Assembly: GCF_004345705.1 (NCBI RefSeq)
Contig: NZ_SLWV01000045.1
Span: 1 to 15,375 of the forward strand
Length of the DNA: 15,375 bases
Direction: 5' to 3'
From: Marinisporobacter balticus
Lineage (GTDB): Bacteria > Bacillota > Clostridia > Peptostreptococcales > Thermotaleaceae
The position numbers and the translations under genes were made by a program. Position 1 is the first letter of the stretch, and every line of letters begins with the position of its first letter. Shown one piece after another: positions 5,193 through 13,464 of this stretch. A model generated the notes under the pieces. It was not told where the DNA came from. It searched no databases and saw only the letters and a program-made list of their open reading frames with translations.

Positions 5193-7310
5193 ACCTTGTG
5201 ATAAGTTGATCATATGCACATGTGAAAATTCTTTTAGTCTCACTATTTCTCTTCTTTGACAAGTAAATAAAATAACTTGATGTGTCTTTGCATATTGATA
5301 TAAATAGTTTAAAACTGCATCTAGTCTACGTTCATCATATTGCACAAATGCATCATCTAATATAAAAGGTACGGAAAAATCTTTATCAAAAATGCATTGA
5401 ATGATCCCTAATCTTAAAGCAAAATAAATCTGATCCAAAGTGCCATTGCTAAAATATTCTATCTCTTTGATTTGATTTTTTGCTGCATCCTTTATTTTTA
5501 TTTCATACTCTTCAGAGATTTTTAATTGTTCATACTTATGGTCTGTAATGCTGCTTAAAATATCTCCAACTGTTTTATTGAGTCTAGGTCCAAAGCTCCT
5601 TTGTATTTCCTTAAATGCATCTTTAAGTATATCTGAAGCAATCTCTAAAGATGCTATGATTTCTTCATACTCCTCAATCTTTTTCTTACTTCTTTCCATT
5701 TCCTCCTCGATTGCTACTAGCGATTTTTTTTCGTGCAACCGGGTTTTTATTCTATGCTCAATATCCTTTATTTCTTTCTCTCGTTCAATCAATATTTGTT
5801 GCTGATTTTTTATAGTATTCTCTATTTCTTCTTCATCAATTGTTTCATTTATTTTTGTATTATTAAAGTTTTCATATACTTTTTTCATATTTTCTACATC
5901 TTGATCATAAAGTAATGCTTTATAAATTTCCTCTAAGGATCTTATCTTTTGTTCTAATGCTCGTTGATCGTTCAATTTACTACTACATTTATGCATCCAG
6001 CTTTCCACTTCATCTATTTTCATATTTTCTCCACAAAATGGTTTTATCTTTTCTATCATTTCTCTTTCTAAAACATTTAGGGCATCTTTTTCACCTTGAA
6101 TATCTTTATGCATACAGGCTATTTCTTTTTTAATTTCTTCGATATTATTCGTAATATTTTTTCTCTGCATAAACGCATAGATGCACATAAGAAAACCAAG
6201 TACACTTATGCCATATAAAGAGCTATTTTTCATCCATCCCATTATACCACTTCCTATGATAGTAATAGCGCCAAGCATCATTGCAGTATTTGAATGGGTT
6301 TGAAGTTTTCTATTTAATGTCTTTAATTTTTTTTCTATCCTTGTCTGTAATCCCCTTTTTTGATCTTCACCTTCTTTATAACTGTTTTTTCGCTGTATCC
6401 AAATAGTATGCTTCTCTTTCATCTCATCAATAAAATTTTGATTTACAACATGTCCATTAAAATGTAATGCTTTGCTGATTGTTTCTTTTTCTTGAGAAAG
6501 TTCCTTGATCTCACCTTTATATACCATTAGTTTTTTGTACGCTTTGTAAATTTTTAATTGTTTTCGGTGTCTTTTTTCTTTTTCTAAATCTTTTATTCTA
6601 TTTTCTAAAAGCTGTTTTTCTTCTATCTTTTTATTAGATAAGATTTGATCCTCAGAATTCTCTTCTTGAAGATGCATCCTCTGCCCCCATTGTCCTTGAA
6701 AATTAGCATAGTTTTCTTTTAGTTGATCTATTTTTCCTGTTTTTCTTCCATTGATTAAATCTTTTTTTGCCTGAGTTAAATGTTCTAAAGCTTTATGATA
6801 AGAAACATCTTCATCTCCACTATCCTGAAGGTTGCTAAGACGTTTCATAATTTCGTCTTCCCCATCCTTCCCTACTTGACACATGAGCTGTCTTACGAAT
6901 GTAGTTTTTTCAAAAGCATCTTCTCCTAATCCAAAAATGTCTACCCCCGGTTTATCAGGATCAATATGATTTGAAGCTTTTCCTGTAACAACATCTAATA
7001 CCCTAGATTCATCTTCTTTTTTCTTTTTTCCAAAAGTTCTTTGAATCATGTATATATTTTTATGGTTATCTTCAAAATAAATTGATCCAAAAGCATTTTC
7101 TTCATTCCAAGGTAAAAACCGCTTTCGATCATTTTCTCTTATTTTTTTCTTTTTTGAATCCATCCCATAAAACATGGCTTTTATAAATGCTTGTAGGGTA
7201 CTCTTTCCAGCTTCATTCTCTCCGTATATGACATTAAGCCCTTTTTTTAATTCAATATCCATATCTTTTAACTTTCCAAACCTACCTGCTGAAATTTTTT
7301 TTATCATCAT
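5160..7310 (-). CDS. SbcC/Rad50-like ATPase, YhaN type, with membrane hairpin
   Basis: A 716-residue SMC-like ATPase. The N-terminal half-domain has Walker A GENEAGKST (30-38) and the QLMCQ region near 141-145. Long charged coiled coils cover ~175-340 and ~385-560. Two hydrophobic segments (343-360 and 364-381) form a hairpin midway, where Rad50/SbcC has its Cys-x-x-Cys zinc hook. The C-terminal half has the ABC signature FSNGTLDQ (620-627), Walker B FILDDAF (649-655) and a switch-like LFTCQRRE (681-688). It is shorter than B. subtilis YhaN (~960). With the preceding nuclease, sharing a 4-nt ATGA overlap, it should form a DNA end-processing complex, probably at the membrane. The stop region overlaps a convergent small gene. 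Confidence 0.88.
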   Translation of the reverse strand: MMIKKISAGRFGKLKDMDIELKKGLNVIYGENEAGKSTLQAFIKAMFYGMDSKKKKIRENDRKRFLPWNEENAFGSIYFEDNHKNIYMIQRTFGKKKKEDESRVLDVVTGKASNHIDPDKPGVDIFGLGEDAFEKTTFVRQLMCQVGKDGEDEIMKRLSNLQDSGDEDVSYHKALEHLTQAKKDLINGRKTGKIDQLKENYANFQGQWGQRMHLQEENSEDQILSNKKIEEKQLLENRIKDLEKEKRHRKQLKIYKAYKKLMVYKGEIKELSQEKETISKALHFNGHVVNQNFIDEMKEKHTIWIQRKNSYKEGEDQKRGLQTRIEKKLKTLNRKLQTHSNTAMMLGAITIIGSGIMGWMKNSSLYGISVLGFLMCIYAFMQRKNITNNIEEIKKEIACMHKDIQGEKDALNVLEREMIEKIKPFCGENMKIDEVESWMHKCSSKLNDQRALEQKIRSLEEIYKALLYDQDVENMKKVYENFNNTKINETIDEEEIENTIKNQQQILIEREKEIKDIEHRIKTRLHEKKSLVAIEEEMERSKKKIEEYEEIIASLEIASDILKDAFKEIQRSFGPRLNKTVGDILSSITDHKYEQLKISEEYEIKIKDAAKNQIKEIEYFSNGTLDQIYFALRLGIIQCIFDKDFSVPFILDDAFVQYDERRLDAVLNYLYQYAKTHQVILFTCQRREIVRLKEFSHVHMINLSQGLIQRVFPEVL

Positions 7311-8437
7311 AGAAGATCTATCCCCTCTCCTTCTAAAGCTTTTATGCCAAACTTTAAAGCTTTTAATAATCGTTTCTTTTCTTGTTCATCGCAAGCTTGA
7401 TACATCTTTTCTCTCATATTTCTTATAAAAATTCCTTTTAATGAAAATTCTTTTTCCAAAGCATCATAATCGAGAATCATCTGTGTATCATCTATTATTT
7501 TTATAAAGTAAAATTCTTCCTTTAGTTTTTGTTCTATCAAATCCGTACGGATACTAAATTTTTCTGATATTTCCCCTATTAAATGAATTTTGTATAAATG
7601 AGTTTTTTTATAGGAATTTTCTATTTGATCATTAATTTTTCGGATGATTTCCTCATAAGTGCGCGTTTCACTTATATCGATTTTTTTCACAAAATACTTT
7701 CGTTTACTCGTTTCTTGAAAACGAAGATGACAATATCCTTTTCCTAGTTCTCCAATCAATACCCCTTTTTCTCCCAGTTCATCAAACCCTCTACCCTCAG
7801 GACATCCACTATATGCAAAAAAAGTATTTTCTACGCTTTCAATGCCTGTGTATTTGTGTGTGTGGCCTAAAGCCAAATAATCAAGTCTACTCCTGCCAAT
7901 ATCCTCTATGGTGATCGGATTATAATCACTTTTTTGCCCTTTTTGTACTACCTGTCCATGTAAAACCATCATGTTTATATAGGATTCGTCATCGACGCAG
8001 AAATTTTCTATCAAAGATTTTCTTTCATATGACTTTGAAAAACCAACGCCATATACGCATGTATTTAATTCTGCTAAATTTACTTTACTGATTTTTTCAT
8101 GAAAAATATATACATTAGATGGCCACTTCATCGTATGATAAAAAGATTTATGATCATAAAAATCATGATTTCCCGGGCAAAGAAATATCTTTGTATCAGA
8201 AATTTCTAGAAATTTTTTATGGATATAATCTAACGTGGTTTGCATCACACGCTTGTTATCGAATAAGTCTCCACTAATGAATAAAATTCCTACCTTTTCT
8301 TTTTTTACAAGTTCAATAATTGTCCCAAAGGTTTCACGTAAATCTTCTTTTCTACTTTCTGATTTATTCCTTGATAATTCAGAAAAAGGTGTATCAAAAT
8401 GTAAATCTGCACAATGTAGAATTTTCACTTTATTCAT
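7307..8437 (-). CDS. SbcD/Mre11-like metallophosphoesterase, YhaO type DNA exonuclease
   Basis: A 376-residue calcineurin-like phosphoesterase. The five metal-binding motifs appear in order: D11-L-H13, GDLFD (56-60), GNHD (89-92), H160-G161 and GHTH (191-194). The remaining ~150 residues form the capping/partner-binding part. This is the nuclease subunit that pairs with the SbcC-like ATPase encoded directly downstream. The genes overlap by ATGA, implying translational coupling and fixed stoichiometry, as in the yhaO-yhaN pair of Bacillus. The start follows a TAGGGGGT site. A possible promoter, TTGGGT (8498-8493) 18 bp from TAAAAT (8474-8469), precedes it. Confidence 0.92.
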   Translation of the reverse strand: MNKVKILHCADLHFDTPFSELSRNKSESRKEDLRETFGTIIELVKKEKVGILFISGDLFDNKRVMQTTLDYIHKKFLEISDTKIFLCPGNHDFYDHKSFYHTMKWPSNVYIFHEKISKVNLAELNTCVYGVGFSKSYERKSLIENFCVDDESYINMMVLHGQVVQKGQKSDYNPITIEDIGRSRLDYLALGHTHKYTGIESVENTFFAYSGCPEGRGFDELGEKGVLIGELGKGYCHLRFQETSKRKYFVKKIDISETRTYEEIIRKINDQIENSYKKTHLYKIHLIGEISEKFSIRTDLIEQKLKEEFYFIKIIDDTQMILDYDALEKEFSLKGIFIRNMREKMYQACDEQEKKRLLKALKFGIKALEGEGIDLL

Positions 8438-8561
8438 TTCTAAACCCCCTAAGCAAAATCAAAAAATTATTTTAACCCTTATTATTCATCAAACCCAAGA
8501 TTAAGCGCATCGAATGTTTTTTTCGCACTACCCATTCCTATTTTCTCATCATATCACAAAA

Positions 8562-8590
8562 AAGAACTATAGAAAAATTCTATAGTTCTT
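8562..8590 (-). terminator. Terminator of the binding protein-acyltransferase operon
   Basis: A perfect 13-bp stem AAGAACTATAGAA (8562-8574) / TTCTATAGTTCTT (8578-8590) with a 3-nt loop. Read on the minus strand it is followed by a T-run (TTTTG), giving a classical intrinsic terminator about 60 bp after the acyltransferase stop. It insulates that operon from the nuclease gene downstream. Confidence 0.85.
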
Positions 8591-8649
8591 GAAAATAAAC
8601 GTAATCTCCTTCGTTAGAAACCTATATGTACCTGTTTTTATTCAATCAT

Positions 8650-10407
8650 TCAAATACGCATCAAATCTGCCATCTCAACTAAAGACGCTTCAATATTTGC
8701 TACAAGCTGATCTAGTTTTTCTTTCATATGCGTTCTACTCGTCATATTAAAACAAATATGTTGCTTATCTTTAAGATATCGAACCGCAAATCCATCATCA
8801 ACAATGGGTCCATAACCAGCTAGTTTTATCCCCTTAACAGATGTGGTGCTGGTGCATACAGTGCTATGGGTGAGCGTTTTGTAGCCCTTATCTTTAAAAA
8901 AGGTAGGTAAATCATCCATGCCTATCTTTTTACCAAACTGTTTATACATGCTTAAGAGTCCAAATAAATGTCCATCTACCCCTTTTCCATTCTTACATTC
9001 ATTGATTCTATCACTATGTTTTTGTGTGGCTTTGATTAAAGAGGTTACTTTTGTCTTATGATCACAATCATTTGAAAGTATGTTTCTTATAAATGCCATC
9101 GATTCATTTGATACACAATACATCACTTCTATACGGCCTTCTAAAAACTGTCTTGTCATGATCGGTTCATATTCACTATAACATTTCCCATATAGTTTAT
9201 ACTGCGCTAGTTGTATCGCTAATTGAACAAACGCATCTGGACTTACTTTAAATGTTTTGATGAGCTCTGTTCCAAACTGATCAAACTGCAAAATCCTTGT
9301 TTGTGTATCAATGATAGCCTGATCGAATTGATTTGAGGCACTGCGCATTGTTTCAGCTAATGCGCTGTTTAAGTGAAAGGTTAACTTTTGGGGTACCTCT
9401 TTTGAATCGATCGCTTCATTGCTACCTATTGGTTGCATATTTTCATAAAGATAGGTTGTAAATCTTGACATAATCGAACCATCTGTTCCCGTATGTTCCA
9501 TGTTAACGCCGATTTCTCCGTTTTTAGAAATAATAAATTGTAAGGATTTATCATACCATCTGTTTTTCCCATTGCCATAAAGCATCATGTTTGAAGCCTC
9601 TTCTAAAGTATTTGTGTGCTGATCCTCTAAACATAATACAAAGATTGCTTTTTCGATTTTCTCTAGATGCAGTTTATTCTGTGCATCTATTTTTAGCAAG
9701 TCTTCCCTCGTATCTGCCCACTGATCTCTATTCATAGTGGTAAGAATTCCGATTCCTTGCCCTTCTTCTTTTTTACTTTCCTCTATAATATGTTTTAGAT
9801 CTGCTTCAATCTCTGATGCATCTCTACTTTCCCCTGAGTCCTTCAATACATCTAAAGTGAATATCTCTGCCCTATACAAAACAATGATATGCTTTTGTTT
9901 AAACGTTGTTTTATGTAAATCCTTTTCTCTTTTGGGAATCCTTGTAGTAGAAAATAACTTTTTATATTGAAGCATACAAAGGGGTTTTCCCCCTTGTAAT
10001 TCAACTTCTAATTCTTCTTGATCAATCAAAGCCTTAAATCTTAAAATAGATAAAGTAAGCGCTGTGGCGATATGTTTTTGTGTACACCCTAAATCTTTCA
10101 GCTTATTTTTTATGATATAAAAAACATTCCCCTTTATAATCAATGCATCACGCGGTTCTAAGTATATATCTTTCCAAAGAGGCGCCGTCCAGTTAGATAG
10201 ATTGTTTTCCTCTGACCAGTCTATGAGCTGTTTTTGTAGCTTTTTCCCATCTTTTCTTTTAAATTCTTCTACGACTTCTTTTGTCTTGCGAAACGCCTCT
10301 TTTGTCAATAATGGTTCCACCCATTCCATAAAAGCATCGCAAGTGTCACTTAATTTAGGAATCTGTATTTTAGGTAAGCGCTCTTGGTTTGCAAATGTTT
10401 TTTTCAT
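8650..10407 (-). CDS. Carnitine/choline acyltransferase-family enzyme, acceptor probably not carnitine
   Basis: A 585-residue full-length member of the choline/carnitine O-acyltransferase family (PF00755), close to the ~600 residues of animal enzymes. Family landmarks in order are LPKIQIPKL (11-19), NWTAPLWKDIYLEPRDALII (72-91), GILTTMNRDQWADTRE (220-235), the catalytic segment MEHTGTDG with His305, SPDAFVQLAIQLA (389-401), YEP with Tyr413, GRIEV (424-428), GVDGHLFGL (476-484), CTS (518-520) and GYGPIVDDGF (531-540). By eye-alignment, the carnitine-binding Thr-Glu-Thr of carnitine acetyltransferase is Ile-Glu-Val (426-428), and the carboxylate-binding Arg (Asn in choline acetyltransferase) is Gly479. 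Tyr532 matches choline acetyltransferase. Ala530 replaces the bulky Met that limits acyl length. It follows a quaternary-amine binding protein gene by 47 bp. The reaction is acyl-CoA plus an unknown alcohol. Confidence 0.9.
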   Translation of the reverse strand: MKKTFANQERLPKIQIPKLSDTCDAFMEWVEPLLTKEAFRKTKEVVEEFKRKDGKKLQKQLIDWSEENNLSNWTAPLWKDIYLEPRDALIIKGNVFYIIKNKLKDLGCTQKHIATALTLSILRFKALIDQEELEVELQGGKPLCMLQYKKLFSTTRIPKREKDLHKTTFKQKHIIVLYRAEIFTLDVLKDSGESRDASEIEADLKHIIEESKKEEGQGIGILTTMNRDQWADTREDLLKIDAQNKLHLEKIEKAIFVLCLEDQHTNTLEEASNMMLYGNGKNRWYDKSLQFIISKNGEIGVNMEHTGTDGSIMSRFTTYLYENMQPIGSNEAIDSKEVPQKLTFHLNSALAETMRSASNQFDQAIIDTQTRILQFDQFGTELIKTFKVSPDAFVQLAIQLAQYKLYGKCYSEYEPIMTRQFLEGRIEVMYCVSNESMAFIRNILSNDCDHKTKVTSLIKATQKHSDRINECKNGKGVDGHLFGLLSMYKQFGKKIGMDDLPTFFKDKGYKTLTHSTVCTSTTSVKGIKLAGYGPIVDDGFAVRYLKDKQHICFNMTSRTHMKEKLDQLVANIEASLVEMADLMRI

Positions 10408-10454
10408 ATGGCTCCCCCTCTAGTATACTTTTAAAATCCATCTCTACTTATATC

Positions 10455-11495
10455 TTATTGAATCCCTTCTTTAACCTTTTTTTCGATTTCAGCTGGAACC
10501 CATTTTGTCCATATTTCCTCATGTTCTTTTAAAAACCATTTTGCAGCATCCTTCGCATCTGCTTCATTCTCTTGCATATAAGCTAGTGCACTACTCGTCA
10601 CTTCACTGCTTGTTTGATACTGCTTTAAGAACTGCTCCACTTCAGGTGCTTTTGTTGAAAATTCTTTGTTGACTGCAATCGTAAGATCTTGTGATGGGAA
10701 TGCACAACGATAGCCATCCTCCCATTTTTCTTTTGTATAAGCTTCATCTTCAAGGAGTGTCATATCATACTTTCCAGTCACCCAAGTAGGCTCCCAATAA
10801 TATCCTACCCAAGGCGCTTTATCTTCGATTGCTTTTGTAATAGATGCTGCTAAAGCAGGCGCTGATCCCGCTTGAAAATAGTTGTACGCTTTATCTAATC
10901 CATAGTTTTTTATCTTCTCTCTTAGCACTTCATCTGCTGTCCATCCAGGGATGGATCCAAAGATTCTTCCTTTATTCGGATCTTCTGGATCTTTAAAAAT
11001 CTCCCAATACTTATGTAGGTCTTTTACAGATTTCAAATCCGGCGCGATGGGTTTAATTCCTTTTTTAGGATCCCCCTTGATTACATATGTGGGTACATAT
11101 AACCCTTGCTTATTATCTGAATAGTTAATGGATAATTCAACAATATCTCCACTTTTAATCGCTTCTTGATATAATTCAACAATATTTCCCGTCCAAATCT
11201 CTGTATAAACATCAATATCACCTTGTCTAAGTCCTAATAAAGATGTTTGTTCTGAACCCATCATCTCAGTGGTTGGATATCCATACCCTTTTTCAATAAT
11301 CGTACTTGCTACTGCATTATGAAAACGAATACTATCCCATCCCGCATCTGCAAAAACAATCGTTTCTTTCTTCTTTTCCTCATTTCCTTGCTCTTTATCT
11401 GCATCTGTTTTTCCACAAGCTGATAATAATGACACCATGACAAATAGTCCTATAAGCATCATTAAAAATTTTTTATGTTTTTTAATTTTCATCAT
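10455..11495 (-). CDS. Glycine betaine/choline/carnitine-type ABC substrate-binding lipoprotein (OpuAC family)
   Basis: A 346-residue secreted lipoprotein. The Lys-rich N-terminus, hydrophobic core and LSAC lipobox place lipidation at Cys27. The mature part matches the OpuAC/ProX type: DAGWDSIRFHNAVA, a TEIWTGN segment, IFGSIPGWTADEVL, and the characteristic GYYWEPTWV, with ending WVPAEIEKKV. Many Trp residues could build the aromatic cage that binds trimethylammonium groups. No permease or ATPase gene is adjacent, so it must work with a transporter encoded elsewhere. It is the first gene of an operon with the acyltransferase, which suggests delivery of the acceptor alcohol or uptake of its ester. 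The start follows AAGGAGA at 8 nt. Confidence 0.9.
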   Translation of the reverse strand: MMKIKKHKKFLMMLIGLFVMVSLLSACGKTDADKEQGNEEKKKETIVFADAGWDSIRFHNAVASTIIEKGYGYPTTEMMGSEQTSLLGLRQGDIDVYTEIWTGNIVELYQEAIKSGDIVELSINYSDNKQGLYVPTYVIKGDPKKGIKPIAPDLKSVKDLHKYWEIFKDPEDPNKGRIFGSIPGWTADEVLREKIKNYGLDKAYNYFQAGSAPALAASITKAIEDKAPWVGYYWEPTWVTGKYDMTLLEDEAYTKEKWEDGYRCAFPSQDLTIAVNKEFSTKAPEVEQFLKQYQTSSEVTSSALAYMQENEADAKDAAKWFLKEHEEIWTKWVPAEIEKKVKEGIQ

Positions 11496-12045
11496 TTGTA
11501 ATTCTCCTTTGTTTGTTTTTGTTTGTTTTTTTTAGTTTACTTACTTCCCTCCCATTTCATACATATATCTGCATACATAAAAGAATTTTCGCGCTACGAT
11601 GCATCTCACCAACAACATTTGAAATTTGTTTATACTGCTCTATTAGAATATATGCATACCCTTAGAATGATACCCTGATACAATAGAAATAGCTTGTAGT
11701 TGTTTATCCCATAGAATCTATGATTCGTTTGAAAATAATAGATTAGTAAATAATACGAAGTTTTAGATGAGTTTTATAGAAAACATTCAAATTTCTTTTA
11801 CGTTCTATCTATAACTATACACTAATACCATGATTTGTCAAATGCCTGTTAATGTCTGTCCATAAAGAGGACTAAGGGATTACGTTAAATGGATTTCATA
11901 TTTCGTTGATTTTATTTCTGTTTATCCTTAATTTTAAAAATAGCTTTCTTTCATGGGTCAATATTCATTTTTATGAAAATTATTCCATAAAAAAAGCTGT
12001 ACTCATCCCATAAGGCTGTTTTTGTTTTTTTCTTAATTCTTGTTA
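11496..12045. other. Non-coding A+T-rich region upstream of the binding-protein operon
   Basis: About 550 bp with no credible gene. It should hold the promoter of the binding protein-acyltransferase operon, but no consensus boxes stand out. Visible elements are a direct repeat ATACCCT (11656-11662 and 11670-11676, period 14 bp) with a further GATAC just beyond. There is also an A/C-rich leader of repeated AAACAAAC units (minus strand) just before the binding-protein ribosome binding site. The repeat could be a regulator site for the operon. Confidence 0.35.
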
Positions 12046-12501
12046 TCAAAGAGCACTTCCAATAAAAATGCCTTCATCTAATCCTAAATATCTCATGATC
12101 TTTATTTGACTCTTTTTAAGTTTTCTTTGGAATATCCGCCTTTTTAGTCTTTTTTCTTTTATAACCTTTATTGGAACGGTCTCAAATATATCAACAATAG
12201 CCTGTAGGATAGGCCTTTTCATTTTAATGTTGCCAGGCCTATAACAATTTCATCTTCTTTTTTCAATAGTTTTTTGTTTAGTAGGTTTTAGTTTTAGAGA
12301 ATAGCAAACAGCGAATTTACATGGTATACCTTTGTATACTAACTCATATTCTTGTATCCAATACTCGACTTCTTTATTTTGTGCGTTTTCTAGAATAAGA
12401 ATTTTTGCGTGTTCTCTTTCATTTAAAGCTATTTTTATTAGTTTCTTGGAAATATTTGTGGTTTCAGGAGTTCGAGTGATGAATTTAGTATGTATTAATA
12501 A
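12046..12501 (-). pseudogene. Decayed IS1634-like transposase
   Basis: Two minus-strand fragments in different frames look like successive parts of one transposase. The upstream open stretch (12501-12250, no start) includes KFITRTPETTNISKKLIKIA, then EYWIQEYELVYKGIPCKFAV and KLKPTKQKTIEKR. This resembles the 'fitrvP...' and central regions of IS1634/IS4-type transposases. The second (12222-12046, 58 codons) encodes ILQAIVDIFETVPIKVI and ends MRYLGLDEGIFIGSAL, like the C-terminal tail of such enzymes. The N-terminal part, the full DDE triad and intact ends are missing, so the element is dead. The family is from memory and could be a related IS4-superfamily group. Confidence 0.55.
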
Positions 12502-12547
12502 TTATTGTGGCTTCAATGATTTTCTATTTTTCTTTATTAGGTATTTC

Positions 12548-12618
12548 CACTAACGGTCTGGATATGTTGCGACGGTATACATGGTTTCTGTGGACTGTCT
12601 GGAAATAGCATGTTAGGT
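12548..12618 (-). other. Degenerate attC-like site after the YjdF-like gene
   Basis: On the gene strand, ACCTAAC (12618-12612) fits the left core RYYYAAC and overlaps the TAA stop of the gene. CGTTAGTG closes the other end (12555-12548) and only partly fits GTTRRRY. The cores pair, but the inner L boxes do not: TCCAGAC occurs on both sides as a direct repeat (12605-12599 and 12562-12556) rather than inverted. At 71 bp it is short. It may be a damaged or hybrid terminal attC. Confidence 0.45.
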
Positions 12619-13257
12619 GATATTCTTCTTATTACTATCTAATAAGTTTCCCTTCCTTAAATTACGATCATGTAGTTTGCTAAGCACTATCAAAGAAATT
12701 ATTGCTCCACATAATGCTAAAAACATATCCCATTGCGTATCCCATATATCACCCTGTGTTCCTAAAAATGCTTCCGCAGCAGTACCTGTTAATTCTGCAA
12801 CAAACCATTCTATAAGTTCATAAGTTGCACTTATTGCTAAGCATATAGAAACAATAATAAAATTTAGCAATTTGCCTTTCTCTAATGTAGATTTACGTAA
12901 AAGTATTTCTCTTATTATCATAGCAGGTACAAAACCTTGAAAAAAATGGCCTAATCTATCATAATAATTTCTACTCAAATCCAAACTATCTTTAAGCCAA
13001 TTAAAAAGAGGCATCTCTGCATAAGTATAGTGACCTCCAATAAGCAAAATAATTGCATGAATCCATATTAGTTCATATAAAAGATTGGATAGTCTAAAGC
13101 TCTTAAAAGTGAATATAATTACAATTAATCCCATTAGTGCTGGAAAAACCTCTAGAAACCATGTAAATAAATCCTTAGGATTTATCACCGACCAGCCCAA
13201 TATTCCAATAAAACTTACAAGTAAAACATAATATACCAGTTTATTATTTTTATCCAT
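12613..13257 (-). CDS. YjdF-like inner membrane protein (DUF2238 family)
   Basis: A 214-residue membrane protein with about six hydrophobic segments (near 8-22, 36-51, 60-75, 104-120, 132-150 and 177-195). It carries the motifs I associate with DUF2238/YjdF: GGHYTYAEMP (74-83), YDRLGHFFQGF (99-109), YELIEW (146-151) and LGTQGDIWDTQWDMF (165-179). Length matches E. coli YjdF (~210). The conserved His, Asp and Glu residues in or near the membrane suggest a catalytic or metal site, but no function is established. The start follows AAAGGA. It is the sole gene of the leftmost cassette, its stop codon lying within the attC-like core. Confidence 0.85.
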   Translation of the reverse strand: MDKNNKLVYYVLLVSFIGILGWSVINPKDLFTWFLEVFPALMGLIVIIFTFKSFRLSNLLYELIWIHAIILLIGGHYTYAEMPLFNWLKDSLDLSRNYYDRLGHFFQGFVPAMIIREILLRKSTLEKGKLLNFIIVSICLAISATYELIEWFVAELTGTAAEAFLGTQGDIWDTQWDMFLALCGAIISLIVLSKLHDRNLRKGNLLDSNKKNIT

Positions 13258-13316
13258 ATAGTAGTTCCTTTCATTCTCACTATTTGCAATAATACCGTCT
13301 CAATATTAAGGATGTT

Positions 13317-13432
13317 ACCTAACGTTTCGTATCTCCAATTCCTCTGAATTGGACCATCAGAGCTCTTCTTCGCAGGCGGTGCTTGCACCCAGTGAAAAGG
13401 TGTGCGTAGCGAACGAAGATATTTTGTTAGAG
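13317..13432 (-). other. Integron attC site after the racemase gene
   Basis: On the gene strand the left core is CTCTAAC (13432-13426) and the right core CGTTAGGT (13324-13317), a perfect GTTRRRY. Inside them, after 4-6 unpaired spacer bases, GAAGATA (13415-13421) pairs with TATCTCC (13330-13336) at 6 of 7 positions, as expected for L boxes. Further in are hairpins CCAATTC/GAATTGG (13335-13352) and TTCGC/GCGAA (13369-13373, 13409-13413). The total of 116 bp is in the normal attC range. It begins about 30 bp after the racemase stop. Confidence 0.75.
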
Positions 13433-13464
13433 GATATCCCGTTGCTATAGACTTTAATAAAAAT

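Noticed and set aside
12332..12553. 73-codon plus-strand frame
   Set aside because: Antisense to the transposase fragments, Phe/Ile-rich low complexity, no ribosome binding site of note.
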